From Staphylococcus debuckii (GTDB lineage: Bacteria; Bacillota; Bacilli; Staphylococcales; Staphylococcaceae), in contig NZ_CP033460.1 of NCBI RefSeq assembly GCF_003718735.1, positions 930,001-994,000 of the forward strand: a stretch of DNA of 64,000 nt, in the 5' to 3' direction. The position numbers and the translations under genes are program-made. The notes beneath the pieces are model-generated. The model saw nothing but the letters and a program-made list of their open reading frames with translations, had not been told where the DNA came from and did not search any database. Below, in pieces: positions 48,688 to 59,013 of the stretch (the first letter of the stretch is position 1; the number at the start of each line of letters is the position of its first letter).

Positions 48688-48710
48688 TCTATTATAGATA
48701 GCTACTGCCA

Positions 48711-48766
48711 GTCTAGAAAAGAGCGTAATCTAGACACAAGTTCAGCCATAGTGTCTAGAAAACCAG
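48711..48766. repeat. Three-armed GTGTCTAGA intergenic repeat, copy B
   Basis: GTCTAGA (48711), TCTAGACAC (48729) and GTGTCTAGA (48751): the offsets of 18 and 40 bases are the same as in copy A (10981, 10999, 11021). GTAATCTAGACACAAGTTC is shared base for base. GATAGCTACTGCCAG directly before it also occurs, inverted and with one change, in the composite element at 13827-13842. Confidence 0.8.
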
Positions 48767-49004
48767 CGCCCTCATCCCTCAACCGCCAACCATCCTGCCA
48801 AAACGACCGAACCCTCTAATTATGTAAACTATACACCTGCTTTTCCGCCAAAAATAAATTGCATACCCCTGAATTTTGATGTAAAATTTCGCTAAATCTT
48901 TATATATTGCATAGTGTCGGGTAATTTGAAAACGTAGAATTAAAAATTTTCGCAATTTTGAAGATTTTCCTTTTACATCTATAAGAATTTATGTAATTAT
49001 AGTG

Positions 49005-49022
49005 AATGTAAGGGCTTTCTTA
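49005..49022. promoter_or_regulatory. cre-like site before rocA
   Basis: TGTAAGGGCTTTCT resembles a CcpA catabolite-response element but one core base differs (GGG in place of GCG). It lies about 33 bases before the rocA ATG. The surrounding 285-base AT-rich stretch (48770-49054) holds the promoter, which is not clear: TTTACA at 48972 and a TTATAG-like -10 at 48997 are candidates. Confidence 0.35.
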
Positions 49023-49054
49023 ACAATTTTTACACTAAACAAAGGGGGATTAAA

Positions 49055-50599
49055 ATGATTCCATATCAACACGAACCATTTACAGATTTTTCTAAAGCAG
49101 AGAATAGAGAGGCTTATGAAAAAGCGCTCAAAAAGGTGGAAGATGACTTAGGCAGAGAATATCCACTTATTATTAATGGTGAACGTATTTTTACAGACGA
49201 TAAGGTTCGTTCATTTAACCCATCAAACAGAGAAGAAACAATTGGTTATGTTTCTAAAGCAAATAAAGAATTAGCTGCAAAAGCGGTTGAAGCAGCTAAG
49301 GAAGCATTTAAAACATGGCGTACGGTTGATCCAGCAGTCAGAGCTGACATTTTATTCAGAGCAGCTGCTATTACACGTCGCCGTAAACATGAATTCTCCG
49401 CATTATTAACTAAAGAAGGCGGAAAACCTTGGAAAGAAGCGGATGCAGATACTGCTGAAGCAATCGACTTTATGGAATACTATGGTCGCCAAATGTTGAA
49501 ATTGAAAGATGGCAAACCTGTTAATTCTCGTCCAGGCGAATACAACCAATACGACTACTTGCCAATAGGCGTATCAGTGGTTATTTCTCCATGGAACTTT
49601 GCATATGCAATTATGGCAGGTACAACAGTTGCGCCAGTAGTTACAGGTAACACAGTATTATTGAAACCGTCATCTAATACACCGGTTATTTCTTATAAAT
49701 TTATGGAAGTTTTAGAAGAAGCAGGTCTTCCTAAAGGGGTAGTTAACTGGATTCCTGGTGACTCTAGCGATATCGGTGATTATTTAGTTGAAAATAAAGA
49801 TGTCGGCTTAATTTCATTCACTGGTTCTAAAAATGTAGGGACAAGTATCATGCAGAAAGCTTCAAAAATTCAAGAAGGTCAAAACCACTTGAAACGTGTT
49901 ATCGCTGAAATGGGCGGTAAAGATACTATCGTTGTAGATAGCGAAGCAGATTTAGATGTTGCAACTGATGCTATCGTATATTCAGCATTCGGATTCTCTG
50001 GTCAAAAATGTTCAGCATGTTCACGTGTCATTGCTGTAGATGATATTTATGATGACTTAGTAGAACGTTTGAAAGCTGCAACTGAAAAATTAACAGTAGG
50101 TGACTCAGCTGAATATGATAATTTCATGGGTCCTGTTATCGATGAAAAAGCCTTGAATAAAATCAAAGACTACTTGAAAGTCGGAGAAAAAGAAGGACGC
50201 TTAGTAGTAGGCGGCAAAGTAGACGATGAAGTCGGAAACTTTGTATACCCAACTATTTTTGCAGACTTGAAATATGATGATCGCGTAATGCAAGAAGAAA
50301 TCTTTGGTCCTGTTGTAGGTATTACTAAAGCTAAAGACTTCGACCAAGCAATTGAATACGCAAATGCGACTGAATATGGTTTGACAGGTGCTGTTATTTC
50401 TAATAACCGCTTCAAACTTGAACAAGCACGTCGCGACTTTATGGTCGGCAACCTTTACTTTAACCGTGGTTGCACAGGCGCAGTCGTAGGTTATCAACCA
50501 TTCGGCGGCTTCAAAATGTCTGGTACAGACTCTAAAGCCGGCGGACCTGACTACCTTGTATTACACTTGCAAGGTCGTACAGTATCAGAACATCTATAA
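49055..50599 (+). CDS. rocA: 1-pyrroline-5-carboxylate dehydrogenase
   Basis: A 514-residue aldehyde dehydrogenase-superfamily enzyme that oxidises pyrroline-5-carboxylate/glutamate semialdehyde to glutamate with NAD+. The catalytic Cys is in [11 protein letters not shown], the general-base Glu in IAEMGGKDT, and the NAD-site motif [12 protein letters not shown] is present. Length and N-terminus are typical of RocA rather than PutA. GGGGG precedes the ATG. It heads rocA-rocD-gudB: ornithine is transaminated by RocD, RocA makes glutamate, and GudB makes 2-oxoglutarate. Terminators separate the three genes, so they are not one operon. Confidence 0.96.
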   Translation: MIPYQHEPFTDFSKAENREAYEKALKKVEDDLGREYPLIINGERIFTDDKVRSFNPSNREETIGYVSKANKELAAKAVEAAKEAFKTWRTVDPAVRADILFRAAAITRRRKHEFSALLTKEGGKPWKEADADTAEAIDFMEYYGRQMLKLKDGKPVNSRPGEYNQYDYLPIGVSVVISPWNFAYAIMAGTTVAPVVTGNTVLLKPSSNTPVISYKFMEVLEEAGLPKGVVNWIPGDSSDIGDYLVENKDVGLISFTGSKNVGTSIMQKASKIQEGQNHLKRVIAEMGGKDTIVVDSEADLDVATDAIVYSAFGFSGQKCSACSRVIAVDDIYDDLVERLKAATEKLTVGDSAEYDNFMGPVIDEKALNKIKDYLKVGEKEGRLVVGGKVDDEVGNFVYPTIFADLKYDDRVMQEEIFGPVVGITKAKDFDQAIEYANATEYGLTGAVISNNRFKLEQARRDFMVGNLYFNRGCTGAVVGYQPFGGFKMSGTDSKAGGPDYLVLHLQGRTVSEHL

Positions 50600-50634
50600 G
50601 TTAAATCAACTTAACATTGCTTAAATGAATATGG

Positions 50635-50688
50635 AATCACATTATAGTTTTACTCTGGTGTTCAGACGCTATAATGTGATTTTTTTCG
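50635..50688 (+). terminator. rocA terminator
   Basis: AATCACATTATAG and CTATAATGTGATT form a perfect 13-base-pair stem with a 21-base loop, followed by seven T residues. Confidence 0.85.
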
Positions 50689-50779
50689 AAGGTAAAATTA
50701 AAGCTTTCTAATAAATAAAGGATTATTTGCATGTGATTAATGAAAAATAAAGCAAAAGGGATTCTAAGGAGGAAAAATT

Positions 50780-51970
50780 ATGACAAAATCTGAAGAAATT
50801 ATCAAAAAGACAGAACATTACGGTGCACCGAACTATAAACCACTGCCAATTGTTATTTCAGAAGCTGACGGTATTTGGGTAACAGATCCTGAAGGAAATA
50901 AATATATGGATATGTTAGCTGCTTATTCAGCAGTAAACCAAGGTCATCGCCATCCGAAAATCATCGAAGCATTAAAAGAACAAGCAGATAAAGTCACTTT
51001 AGTTTCTCGTGCATTTAATAGTGATAATTTGGGAGATTGGTATGAGAAAGTCAGCGATTTGACTGGCAAAGAAAAAGTATTGCCGATGAATACAGGTGCT
51101 GAAGCTGTTGAAACAGCAGTTAAAGCAGCACGTCGCTGGGCATATGAGCATAAAGATATTGAGCCGGATAAAGCTGAAATTATCGCTTTCAACGGCAACT
51201 TCCATGGCCGTACAATGGCACCTGTGTCATTATCTTCAGAAGCTGAATACCAACGTGGCTATGGTCCATTATTAGAAGGTTTCTTAAAAGTAGATTTCGG
51301 TGATGTAGACCAATTGAAAGATGCAATTAATGAAAATACAGCAGCTATCTTAGTAGAACCGATTCAAGGTGAAGCAGGCATCAATGTTCCACCTGAAGGC
51401 TACTTAAAAGAAATTCGCAAATTAGCAGATGAAAATAATATTTTATTTATTGCTGATGAAATTCAATCAGGTTTAGGACGTTCAGGTAAAACATTCGCAA
51501 CAGATTGGGACGGCGTAAAACCGGACGTTTATATTTTAGGTAAAGCTTTAGGCGGCGGTGTATTGCCAATTTCTGCAGTTGCAGCTGACAGTGAAGTCTT
51601 AGATGTCTTCACGCCAGGATCTCACGGTTCTACATTCGGCGGTAATCCTTTAGCAGCAGCGGTTTCAATAGCTGCCTTAGATGTCTTGGAAGATGAAAAA
51701 TTGGCCGAACGTTCTCGTGAACTCGGTGAATATTTCCAAAATGAATTGAAAAAAATCGATAACCCAGTCATTAAAGAAGTGCGGGGACGTGGCTTATTCA
51801 TCGGTGTAGAATTAAACGAAGACGCAAGACCTTATGCTGAAGCATTAAAAGAAGAAGGCTTATTATGCAAAGAAACACATGATACAGTGATTCGATTTGC
51901 ACCGCCATTAATCATTACTAAGGAAGAAATTGACGATGCACTAGAACGAATCAAGAAAGTTTTCAGCTAA
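50780..51970 (+). CDS. rocD: Ornithine--oxo-acid aminotransferase
   Basis: A 396-residue class III PLP aminotransferase. The PLP lysine is in [28 protein letters not shown] binds the cofactor, [13 protein letters not shown] follows, and [17 protein letters not shown] and [16 protein letters not shown] complete the fold. It converts ornithine and 2-oxoglutarate to glutamate semialdehyde and glutamate. AGGAGG precedes the ATG. It lies between rocA and gudB. Confidence 0.96.
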   Translation: MTKSEEIIKKTEHYGAPNYKPLPIVISEADGIWVTDPEGNKYMDMLAAYSAVNQGHRHPKIIEALKEQADKVTLVSRAFNSDNLGDWYEKVSDLTGKEKVLPMNTGAEAVETAVKAARRWAYEHKDIEPDKAEIIAFNGNFHGRTMAPVSLSSEAEYQRGYGPLLEGFLKVDFGDVDQLKDAINENTAAILVEPIQGEAGINVPPEGYLKEIRKLADENNILFIADEIQSGLGRSGKTFATDWDGVKPDVYILGKALGGGVLPISAVAADSEVLDVFTPGSHGSTFGGNPLAAAVSIAALDVLEDEKLAERSRELGEYFQNELKKIDNPVIKEVRGRGLFIGVELNEDARPYAEALKEEGLLCKETHDTVIRFAPPLIITKEEIDDALERIKKVFS

Positions 51971-52035
51971 GTTCAAAAAGTTGTAACAAAAGGGATGAAA
52001 ACCCTTTAAAAAGGTTAAGCTTATGTTACAATACA

Positions 52036-52053
52036 AATGAAAGCGAAATCATT
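52036..52053. promoter_or_regulatory. cre (CcpA) site before gudB
   Basis: AATGAAAGCGAAATCATT fits every position of the consensus WWTGNAARCGNWWWCAWW. It lies 27 bases before the gudB ATG and just after a TACAAT box at 52027-52032, so CcpA bound here would block early transcription when glucose is present. Confidence 0.75.
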
Positions 52054-52079
52054 GTTAGGAAAAAGAGGCGAAAAGGATT

Positions 52080-53324
52080 ATGACTGAGAATAATAATTTA
52101 GTGGCGTCTACACAACAAATTATTAAAGAAGCTTTGCATAAATTGGGCTTTGATGACGGCATGTATGATTTAGTTAAAGAACCATTAAGATTTTTAGAAG
52201 TACGTATCCCTGTAAGAATGGATGACGGTACTGTTAAAACTTTCACAGGATACCGTGCACAACATAATGACGCAGTAGGACCTACTAAAGGTGGCGTGCG
52301 TTTCCATCCGAATGTAAACGTTGACGAAGTGAAAGCATTGTCTATGTGGATGACTATGAAATGTGGTATCGTCGATTTACCATACGGTGGCGGTAAAGGC
52401 GGCATCATCTGTGACCCACGTCAAATGAGTATTCATGAAGTTGAACGCTTATCACGTGGTTACGTACGTGCAATTTCACAAATTGTTGGACCTTCTAAAG
52501 ATATTCCTGCACCAGACGTAATGACAAACTCTCAAATCATGGCATGGATGATGGATGAGTACAGTGCATTAGATAAATTCAATTCACCTGGATTTATTAC
52601 TGGTAAACCAATCGTGTTGGGTGGTTCACAAGGACGTGACCGTTCAACAGCATTGGGTGTTGTAATTGCTATTGAACAAGCAGCTAAACTACGCGATTTA
52701 GATTTAAATGGTGCTAAAATCGTAATTCAAGGTTTCGGTAATGCAGGTAGTTTCTTAGCGAAATTCTTATTCGATAAAGGCGCTAAAATCGTAGGTATCT
52801 CTGATGCATATGGTGCTTTATCTGATCCAGAAGGTTTAGATATTGATTACCTATTAGACCGCAGAGACAGCTTCGGTACAGTAACAAACTTATTTGAAGA
52901 AACAATTTCAAATAAAGAACTGTTCGAATTAGATTGTGATATCTTAATTCCAGCAGCTATCGAAAACCAAATCACTAAAGAGAATGCGCCGAATATTAAA
53001 GCGGATATCTTAGTTGAAGCGGCAAACGGTCCAACTACATTAGAAGCAACACGTATCTTGCACGAACGTGGCATTCTATTAGTTCCTGACGTATTAGCAA
53101 GTGCCGGCGGTGTAACAGTATCTTACTTCGAATGGGTACAAAATAACCAAGGTTACTACTGGACAGAAGAAGAAGTTAACGACAAAATGCGTGAAAAATT
53201 AGTCACTGCATTTAATGATATTTACGAATTAGCACAAAACCGTAAAATCGACATGCGCTTAGCTGCGTATATCATCGGTATTAAACGCACAGCAGAAGCT
53301 GCACGTTACCGTGGTTGGGCTTAA
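52080..53324 (+). CDS. gudB: NAD-specific glutamate dehydrogenase
   Basis: A 414-residue glutamate dehydrogenase of the GudB/RocG type that deaminates glutamate to 2-oxoglutarate and ammonia. The catalytic Lys is in MKCGIVDLPYGGGKGG, with PAPDVMTNSQIMAWMMDEY and the Rossmann motif IQGFGNAGSFLAKFL. It is the last step of the arginine/ornithine/proline route into the TCA cycle. In staphylococci this route is repressed by glucose through CcpA, which the upstream cre site supports. Confidence 0.96.
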   Translation: MTENNNLVASTQQIIKEALHKLGFDDGMYDLVKEPLRFLEVRIPVRMDDGTVKTFTGYRAQHNDAVGPTKGGVRFHPNVNVDEVKALSMWMTMKCGIVDLPYGGGKGGIICDPRQMSIHEVERLSRGYVRAISQIVGPSKDIPAPDVMTNSQIMAWMMDEYSALDKFNSPGFITGKPIVLGGSQGRDRSTALGVVIAIEQAAKLRDLDLNGAKIVIQGFGNAGSFLAKFLFDKGAKIVGISDAYGALSDPEGLDIDYLLDRRDSFGTVTNLFEETISNKELFELDCDILIPAAIENQITKENAPNIKADILVEAANGPTTLEATRILHERGILLVPDVLASAGGVTVSYFEWVQNNQGYYWTEEEVNDKMREKLVTAFNDIYELAQNRKIDMRLAAYIIGIKRTAEAARYRGWA

Positions 53325-53348
53325 TTCTAAAAAGAAAGATTGGGAGAG

Positions 53349-53383
53349 CGGTTATACCAGAGAGACTGGTGTAGCCGTTTTTT
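53349..53383 (+). terminator. gudB terminator
   Basis: CGGTTATACCAG pairs with CTGGTGTAGCCG (G-T pairs) around AGAGA, followed by six T residues. Confidence 0.85.
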
Positions 53384-53408
53384 CGTACTCGGATTTAAAT
53401 AAAATTAA

Positions 53409-53444
53409 GCCGCTTCCCAATCACAGCAGTGATGGGAAGCGGCT
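53409..53444 (-). terminator. argGH terminator
   Basis: AGCCGCTTCCCA and TGGGAAGCGGCT form a 12-base-pair stem with an inner TCAC/GTGA pair; a T-rich tract follows on the - strand. Confidence 0.85.
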
Positions 53445-53448
53445 AGTT

Positions 53449-54825
53449 TTATGACAATAAGTCTTTAGCGACCTCTATTTGATGACGAACTGCCTCTTGT
53501 CCTGTAGAACCATAACTCTTTCTACGTTTAAGACAGTTTTCAGGTTTCAAATAGTTATAAATAGTGTCATCGATTTTAGATGAGAATTCTTGGTATTTTT
53601 CAAGCGGTACATCTAGCAAGTAGCAATCATGTTGAATGCACCAATATACAATTTGTCCTACAATTGCATGCGCTTCTCTAAACGGAACATCTTTTTCCAC
53701 GAGATAGTCTGCCAATTCAGTTGCATTTGAAAAATCTTGATGTACTGTTTCATTTAAACGATCTGTATTCACAGTTAAGGATGCTAACATTCCTTCAAAG
53801 ATACGAAGTGATCCAGTTACAGTATGCACTGCATCAAATAATCCTTCTTTATCTTCTTGCATATCTTTGTTATAGGCAAGAGGCAATCCTTTTAAAGTCA
53901 TTAGCATACTCATTAAATGGCCAGTAGCACGTCCAGTTTTACCCCGAATCAATTCTGCCATATCTGGATTTTTCTTTTGAGGCATAATAGATGAGCCTGT
54001 TGAGAAAGCATCAGATAAAGTGATAAATTTAGCTTCATCAGTCGACCAGAAAATGATTTCTTCAGAAAAACGAGACAGATGAATCATGACTAAGGAAATC
54101 GCATTGAGTGTTTCTACTACAAAATCACGGTCACTGACTGCATCTAAACTATTCTCATATAAAGAACCGAAATTTAATAATTCTTGAGTTTTTGCACGGT
54201 CGATAGGATGAGTAGTACCACTAAGAGCAGCAGCGCCTAACGGATTGATATCAATTCGTTTCAATGCATCTTCGAAGCGGTTTTTATCGCGCTCTAACAT
54301 CCAGAAATAAGTCATAATATGATGTGCGAAGGAAATAGGCTGCGCACGTTGCAGATGTGTATAGCCTGGCATAATAGTATCCACATGCTCATCAGCTAAT
54401 TTGACAATTGTTTCTTGCAATGAATGAATTAAGTTAATAATTTCTTTGACTGCTGTTTTAGTATATAGATGCAAATCTGTAGCGACTTGGTCATTACGGC
54501 TTCGTCCAGTATGCAATTTGCCGCCGACAGATCCGATTCTTTCTATTAATTCATGTTCAATATTTAAATGAATATCTTCCAAGGCTTCTGTAAATTCAAC
54601 TTTGCCGTCATGATAATCTTGTTGGATTTCTTGAAGACCTTTAATGATGGTCTCACTTTCTTCTTGAGTGAGAATATCTTGTTTAGCTAACATCGTTGCA
54701 TGTGCGATGCTGCCTTGAATATCTTCGTCAATCAGCAGATGGTCAAAGTTAATAGAAGCATTGAAAGCATCTACCCATGCTTCTGGTTCAGATTGAAAAC
54801 GTCCGCCCCAAGCTTTCTTACTCAT
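53449..54825 (-). CDS. argH: Argininosuccinate lyase
   Basis: A 458-residue fumarase/aspartase-superfamily lyase that splits argininosuccinate to arginine and fumarate. The family signature is [12 protein letters not shown]; the N-terminal [20 protein letters not shown] and the [13 protein letters not shown] motif are typical. It overlaps argG by eight bases and follows it on the - strand. CGGAGG precedes the ATG. Confidence 0.97.
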   Translation of the reverse strand: MSKKAWGGRFQSEPEAWVDAFNASINFDHLLIDEDIQGSIAHATMLAKQDILTQEESETIIKGLQEIQQDYHDGKVEFTEALEDIHLNIEHELIERIGSVGGKLHTGRSRNDQVATDLHLYTKTAVKEIINLIHSLQETIVKLADEHVDTIMPGYTHLQRAQPISFAHHIMTYFWMLERDKNRFEDALKRIDINPLGAAALSGTTHPIDRAKTQELLNFGSLYENSLDAVSDRDFVVETLNAISLVMIHLSRFSEEIIFWSTDEAKFITLSDAFSTGSSIMPQKKNPDMAELIRGKTGRATGHLMSMLMTLKGLPLAYNKDMQEDKEGLFDAVHTVTGSLRIFEGMLASLTVNTDRLNETVHQDFSNATELADYLVEKDVPFREAHAIVGQIVYWCIQHDCYLLDVPLEKYQEFSSKIDDTIYNYLKPENCLKRRKSYGSTGQEAVRHQIEVAKDLLS

Positions 54826-56020
54826 TAGAATAACCTCCGTGCAACATAGAATTAACTTCAGTTGGCAAACCGTAAATTTCGATAAATCCTATGGCTGCTT
54901 CTTGGTTGAAAGCATCTTCTTTAGTATAAGTTGCAAGTTTTTCATTATATAAAGAATAAGGAGAACGTCTGCCGTTCACTGTTGCATTACCTTTGAATAA
55001 TTTAACACGTACGTCTCCAGTAACGTGGTCTTGCGTAGAATCAATAAATAATTTTAATGAATCTGTTAAAGGTGAGAACCATAAACCATTATACGTTTGT
55101 TCAGCAAATTGTTTTTCAATTACTGGTTTAAAGTGCGCAACATCTTTAGTTAGCGTAATTGTCTCTAATGCTTTATGTGCTTTTAAAATGACTTCAGCGC
55201 CTGGAGTTTCATAAATTTCACGAGATTTAATACCTACTAATCTATTCTCAACGTGGTCAATACGGCCGATTCCATGTTTACCAGCTAAATCATTTAAATA
55301 AAGAATTAATTCGTCTAATGGAAACTCTTTATTATCAACTGAAACAGGAATACCTTTTTCAAAATGAAGCACAATCTCATCCGGTGTATCTGGTGTGTCT
55401 TCAATTTCTCGTGTTAAATCAAAGGCATCAGCTGGAGGTGCTGCGTAAGGATCCTCTAAGATACCGCATTCATTTGCACGGCCCCATAAATTCTGATCGA
55501 TAGAATAAGGAGAATCATGATTGATAGGTACTGGAATATTATGTTTGATAGCATAATCGATTTCTTCTTCACGGCTCCAGCCCCAAGCACGTACTGGTGC
55601 AAATACTTTTAGTTCAGGATTTAAAGCTTTAATAGCCACTTCGAAACGTACTTGGTCATTTCCTTTACCTGTACATCCGTGTGCAATTCCTACAGCATCT
55701 GTTTTTTCAGCGATTTCTACTAATTTTTTAGAAATTAAAGGTCTTGATAATGCTGAAACTACTGGATAAGTATTTTCATACATTAAGTTTCCTTTTATTG
55801 CGTAACTGACATACTCATCACTGAATTCTTCAGTTGCATCAATGATGTAACATTCGACAGCGCCCATATCTAAGGCTTTTTGATAAACTTGGTCTAAGTC
55901 TTTGCCTTCGCCGACATCTAAGCAGCAAGCAACGACATCGTAACCTTTATCGATCAGCCATTGAACTGCAACACTTGTATCTAATCCGCCTGAATAGGCT
56001 AACACGATTTTTTCTTTCAT
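54818..56020 (-). CDS. argG: Argininosuccinate synthase
   Basis: A 400-residue enzyme that joins citrulline and aspartate using ATP. The PP-loop is [15 protein letters not shown] at the N-terminus, with the [13 protein letters not shown] motif and [15 protein letters not shown]. It is the first gene of the - strand pair argGH. CGAGGTG precedes the ATG. The region upstream has operator-like repeats consistent with ArgR control. Confidence 0.97.
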   Translation of the reverse strand: MKEKIVLAYSGGLDTSVAVQWLIDKGYDVVACCLDVGEGKDLDQVYQKALDMGAVECYIIDATEEFSDEYVSYAIKGNLMYENTYPVVSALSRPLISKKLVEIAEKTDAVGIAHGCTGKGNDQVRFEVAIKALNPELKVFAPVRAWGWSREEEIDYAIKHNIPVPINHDSPYSIDQNLWGRANECGILEDPYAAPPADAFDLTREIEDTPDTPDEIVLHFEKGIPVSVDNKEFPLDELILYLNDLAGKHGIGRIDHVENRLVGIKSREIYETPGAEVILKAHKALETITLTKDVAHFKPVIEKQFAEQTYNGLWFSPLTDSLKLFIDSTQDHVTGDVRVKLFKGNATVNGRRSPYSLYNEKLATYTKEDAFNQEAAIGFIEIYGLPTEVNSMLHGGYSNE

Positions 56021-56056
56021 AATTTTACACCTCGTTAGAATAGTTAGAATTTTTTA

Positions 56057-56121
56057 ACATGTATACATCATAGCAGATTACTTATGAGAAATAAACCATT
56101 ATTTTACATAAATATACAAAA
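56057..56121 (-). promoter_or_regulatory. argG promoter region with ARG-box-like sequences
   Basis: On the - strand, TATGAT (rc of 56066-56071) is a good -10 box, and the palindrome ATGTATACAT overlaps and follows it. A second AT-rich site, TTGTATATTTATGTAA (rc of 56105-56120), lies upstream. Both resemble weakly conserved ArgR/AhrC boxes. The rest of the 343-base gap to pgi is AT-rich with no gene seen; TTGAAAGCATTGTCA (56301-56315), just before pgi, is only partly like a cre site. Confidence 0.4.
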
Positions 56122-56363
56122 TAATGAAAGTTCACTCTAAAAGTAATCGGCAACCAAGCGGTTATAGACTTCTTTATGCATTTTTCATAAATAAGTGATT
56201 AAAATATATCAAGTTTTAAAACGTTTATTATAGAAGAGTAAGAAACTTGACGTTTTAGTTACAATTACACACGGTAATTACAAATATACAAACAATTTTA
56301 TTGAAAGCATTGTCAGAAATTTAGTAAACTATGGTTGAAATAAAAGAGCAGGAGGCAGTTCAT

Positions 56364-57695
56364 ATGACACATATTGAGCTAGACTATAACAAAGCTTTAA
56401 AATTTGTTGGCGAACACGAATTAACTCAACAACAAGAAATCGTTAAAACAATCCACCGTATTATTCATGAAGGCACTGGTGCAGGCAGTGACTTCTTAGG
56501 TTGGTTAGACTTACCTGTTGATTACGATAAAGAAGAATTTTCACGTATCTTAGAAGCAGCGAAACGTATTAAAGAACACTCTGATGTATTAGTAGTAGTA
56601 GGTATCGGTGGTTCTTACCTTGGCGCGCGCGCTGCAATTGAAATGTTAAGTTCTGCTTTCAGAAATAGCGACGAATATCCTGAAATCGTCTTTGCAGGCA
56701 ACCACTTATCATCAACTTATTTACATGACTTGATTCAATATTTAGATGGCAAAGATTATTCAGTCAATGTCATTTCTAAATCAGGTACTACTACAGAACC
56801 AGCAGTTGCATTCAGACTCTTTAAACAACTATTAGAAGAAAAATATGGTAAAGAAGCAGTGAAACAACGTATTTTTGCTACTACTGACAAAGAAAAAGGT
56901 GCGTTAAAACAACTTGCAACTAATGAAGGTTATGAAACGTTCGTAGTTCCAGATGATGTAGGCGGACGTTATTCTGTATTAACTGCAGTAGGTTTATTGC
57001 CGATTGCAGCAGCAGGTATCGATATTGAAGCTATGATGAACGGTGCAGCTAAAGCACGTGAAGAATTATCATCTGATAAACTTGAAGATAATATCGCTTA
57101 CCAATATGCTACATTACGTAATATCTTGTATGCTAAAGGTTATACAACAGAAATGTTAATCAACTATGAACCTTCATTGCAATATTTCAATGAATGGTGG
57201 AAACAATTATACGGTGAATCAGAAGGTAAAGACTTTAAAGGCATTTACCCATCAAGTGCCAACTATACAACTGACTTGCACTCATTAGGTCAATATGTTC
57301 AAGAAGGACGTCGTTTCTTGTTCGAAACAGTGGTTAAAGTTGAAGAACCGAAATACAATATTACAATTGAAAAAGACCCAGATGATTTAGATGGTTTAAA
57401 CTATCTAGCTGGTAAAACAATTGATGAAGTTAATACTAAAGCTTTCCAAGGTACATTATTAGCACATACTGATGGTGAAGTACCAAACATGGTAGTCAAA
57501 ATTCCGCGTATCGACCCAGAAACATTCGGATACTTAGTATACTTCTTTGAATTAGCTTGTGCGATGAGTGGCTATCAGTTAGGCGTTAATCCATTTAACC
57601 AACCAGGTGTAGAAGCATATAAACAAAACATGTTTGCTTTACTTGGTAAACCAGGTTACGAAGATAAAAAACAAGAATTAGAAGATCGCTTGTAA
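56364..57695 (+). CDS. pgi: Glucose-6-phosphate isomerase
   Basis: A 443-residue glycolytic enzyme interconverting glucose-6-phosphate and fructose-6-phosphate. [48 protein letters not shown] and [14 protein letters not shown] are the PGI motifs. The start at 56364 gives the length of S. aureus Pgi and has AGGAGG just before it; an earlier ATG at 56331 lies upstream of that site. A perfect terminator follows. Confidence 0.97.
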   Translation: MTHIELDYNKALKFVGEHELTQQQEIVKTIHRIIHEGTGAGSDFLGWLDLPVDYDKEEFSRILEAAKRIKEHSDVLVVVGIGGSYLGARAAIEMLSSAFRNSDEYPEIVFAGNHLSSTYLHDLIQYLDGKDYSVNVISKSGTTTEPAVAFRLFKQLLEEKYGKEAVKQRIFATTDKEKGALKQLATNEGYETFVVPDDVGGRYSVLTAVGLLPIAAAGIDIEAMMNGAAKAREELSSDKLEDNIAYQYATLRNILYAKGYTTEMLINYEPSLQYFNEWWKQLYGESEGKDFKGIYPSSANYTTDLHSLGQYVQEGRRFLFETVVKVEEPKYNITIEKDPDDLDGLNYLAGKTIDEVNTKAFQGTLLAHTDGEVPNMVVKIPRIDPETFGYLVYFFELACAMSGYQLGVNPFNQPGVEAYKQNMFALLGKPGYEDKKQELEDRL

Positions 57696-57712
57696 TTTCT
57701 ATAAAAATATAC

Positions 57713-57758
57713 AATTCCTTACAACTGTAGACTGATTTCAGTTGTAAGGAATTTTTTT
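57713..57758 (+). terminator. pgi terminator
   Basis: AATTCCTTACAACTG and CAGTTGTAAGGAATT are perfect inverted repeats with an 11-base loop, followed by a T run. Confidence 0.9.
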
Positions 57759-57832
57759 ATACTTAGAACAGCTTAATTGTTTTAAAAGTAAAAAAGCGTG
57801 CACAGCAAATGAATAAGTTATTCTTTTTCGGT

Positions 57833-57860
57833 TTCAAAATACACCGTTTCCATCTATAAT
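57833..57860 (+). promoter_or_regulatory. Promoter of the TVP38/DedA-like gene
   Basis: TTCAAA, 16 bases, TATAAT (57855-57860), 37 bases before the start codon. Confidence 0.6.
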
Positions 57861-57897
57861 AGTATTAATTGTATTACATAGAGAGATGGGTGGATAT

Positions 57898-58461
57898 ATG
57901 TCAGCACATCAAGTTGAAAGTTGGATGCATTCAATGGGAGACTTTGGATATTTATTAGGGTTTTTACTTCCCTTTATTGAATCATTTGTTCCAGTCCTTC
58001 CATTATTTGTATTTGTTTTTGTCAATGTGGATACCTTTGGTTTGTTCCTAGGGATTATCATTTCTTGGTTAGGAACATTTTTAGGGAGCTTTGTAGTCTT
58101 TTTAATTGTTAGAGCCTTTGCCAATACTGCTGTAATGGATAAAGTAAAAAGTAGAAAAGACGTGCGTAAATTTTTGAATTTCGTGAATAAGCAAGGTGTC
58201 ACGCCTATCTTTATTATGTTATGTTTCCCATTTACGCCAAGTGCCTTGATGAATGTAGTAGCAGGGCTATCTAAAATGAAAGTACGCACCTTCTTTTTAG
58301 TGCTTGCTGTTTCTAACTTGGTTGCAATGGCTTTAACAGGTGTGTTAGGCAGAGATATGCATAGTATTTTATCTAGCCCAATACGTGTCGGTATTATGAT
58401 TATTATCCTTGCGGGCTTATGGTATTTGAGCCGCCGTTTAGAAAAACGCTTTATAAAATAG
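57898..58461 (+). CDS. TVP38/TMEM64 (DedA-like) membrane protein
   Basis: A 187-residue membrane protein with about five hydrophobic segments. GYLLGFLLPFIESFVPVLPLFVFV at the N-terminus, and the FCPFTPSALMNVVAGLSKMKVRTF-like segment (LCFPFTPSALMN) are the family's re-entrant loops and amphipathic helix. The family is linked to phospholipid or undecaprenyl-phosphate movement between membrane leaflets; the substrate is not established here. The ATG at 57898 is chosen because GGGTGG lies before it. spsA follows 12 bases after the stop. Confidence 0.85.
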   Translation: MSAHQVESWMHSMGDFGYLLGFLLPFIESFVPVLPLFVFVFVNVDTFGLFLGIIISWLGTFLGSFVVFLIVRAFANTAVMDKVKSRKDVRKFLNFVNKQGVTPIFIMLCFPFTPSALMNVVAGLSKMKVRTFFLVLAVSNLVAMALTGVLGRDMHSILSSPIRVGIMIIILAGLWYLSRRLEKRFIK

Positions 58462-58473
58462 AGGGAGTAGAAC

Positions 58474-58998
58474 GTGCGTAAAATTGTAAAATATTTGCTT
58501 TCATTGATAATTGCGATTATTATTGTAATGTTGATTCAAGCTTTTCTGATTATCGGTGCTGTTGTTCCAAATAATGAAATGTCGCCTGCGTTAAAGCAAG
58601 GAGACCGCATTTTAATAAGTAAAGTACAGAACACTTTCAATCGCATACATAATGGCGACATCGTGATGTACAAACAAAAGGGCAACACCTATTTTGGAAG
58701 AGTAATTGGATTGCCAGGACAATCTGTTGAATTTAAAGACAGTCGACTTTATCGTGATGATCAAATGGTTAAAGAGAATTATCGTGTGCAAGCACAAATT
58801 AAAAATTTAGCATTGCGAAATGTCAAACACTCTGAAGGAGATATTGTTCCGCCGAAACAGTATTTTATTCTTAACGATAATCGTGCTGATTCAAATGATT
58901 CTCGGACATTCGGAACAATTCAACAAAAAGATATTGTAGGAAATGTAGTTTTGCGATATTATCCTTGGAAGAAGTTTGGGATTTCATTCAACGAATAA
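58474..58998 (+). CDS. spsA: SpsA, inactive signal peptidase I homologue
   Basis: A 174-residue signal peptidase-like protein with one N-terminal helix (residues 5-28). In the box where SpsB has GDSMYP, this protein has NNEMSP, so E35 replaces the catalytic Ser; in the box YVKRVIG it has YFGRVIG, so G75 replaces the catalytic Lys. The remaining boxes (GLPGQSVEF, NDNRADSNDSRTFG) are kept. It should have no protease activity, as in S. aureus SpsA. It starts with GTG after AGGGAG and ends 15 bases before spsB. Confidence 0.92.
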   Translation: MRKIVKYLLSLIIAIIIVMLIQAFLIIGAVVPNNEMSPALKQGDRILISKVQNTFNRIHNGDIVMYKQKGNTYFGRVIGLPGQSVEFKDSRLYRDDQMVKENYRVQAQIKNLALRNVKHSEGDIVPPKQYFILNDNRADSNDSRTFGTIQQKDIVGNVVLRYYPWKKFGISFNE

Positions 58999-59013
58999 TT
59001 GAGGTGTCTTATA

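Noticed and set aside
48634..48819. A small protein of 61 codons after the Old Yellow Enzyme gene
   Set aside because: It lies across a terminator and repeat copy B, and its translation has no family features. The repeat explains the open frame.
56301..56315. A cre site before pgi
   Set aside because: TTGAAAGCATTGTCA differs from the consensus at the central CG and at other positions, and catabolite repression of pgi would be unusual.
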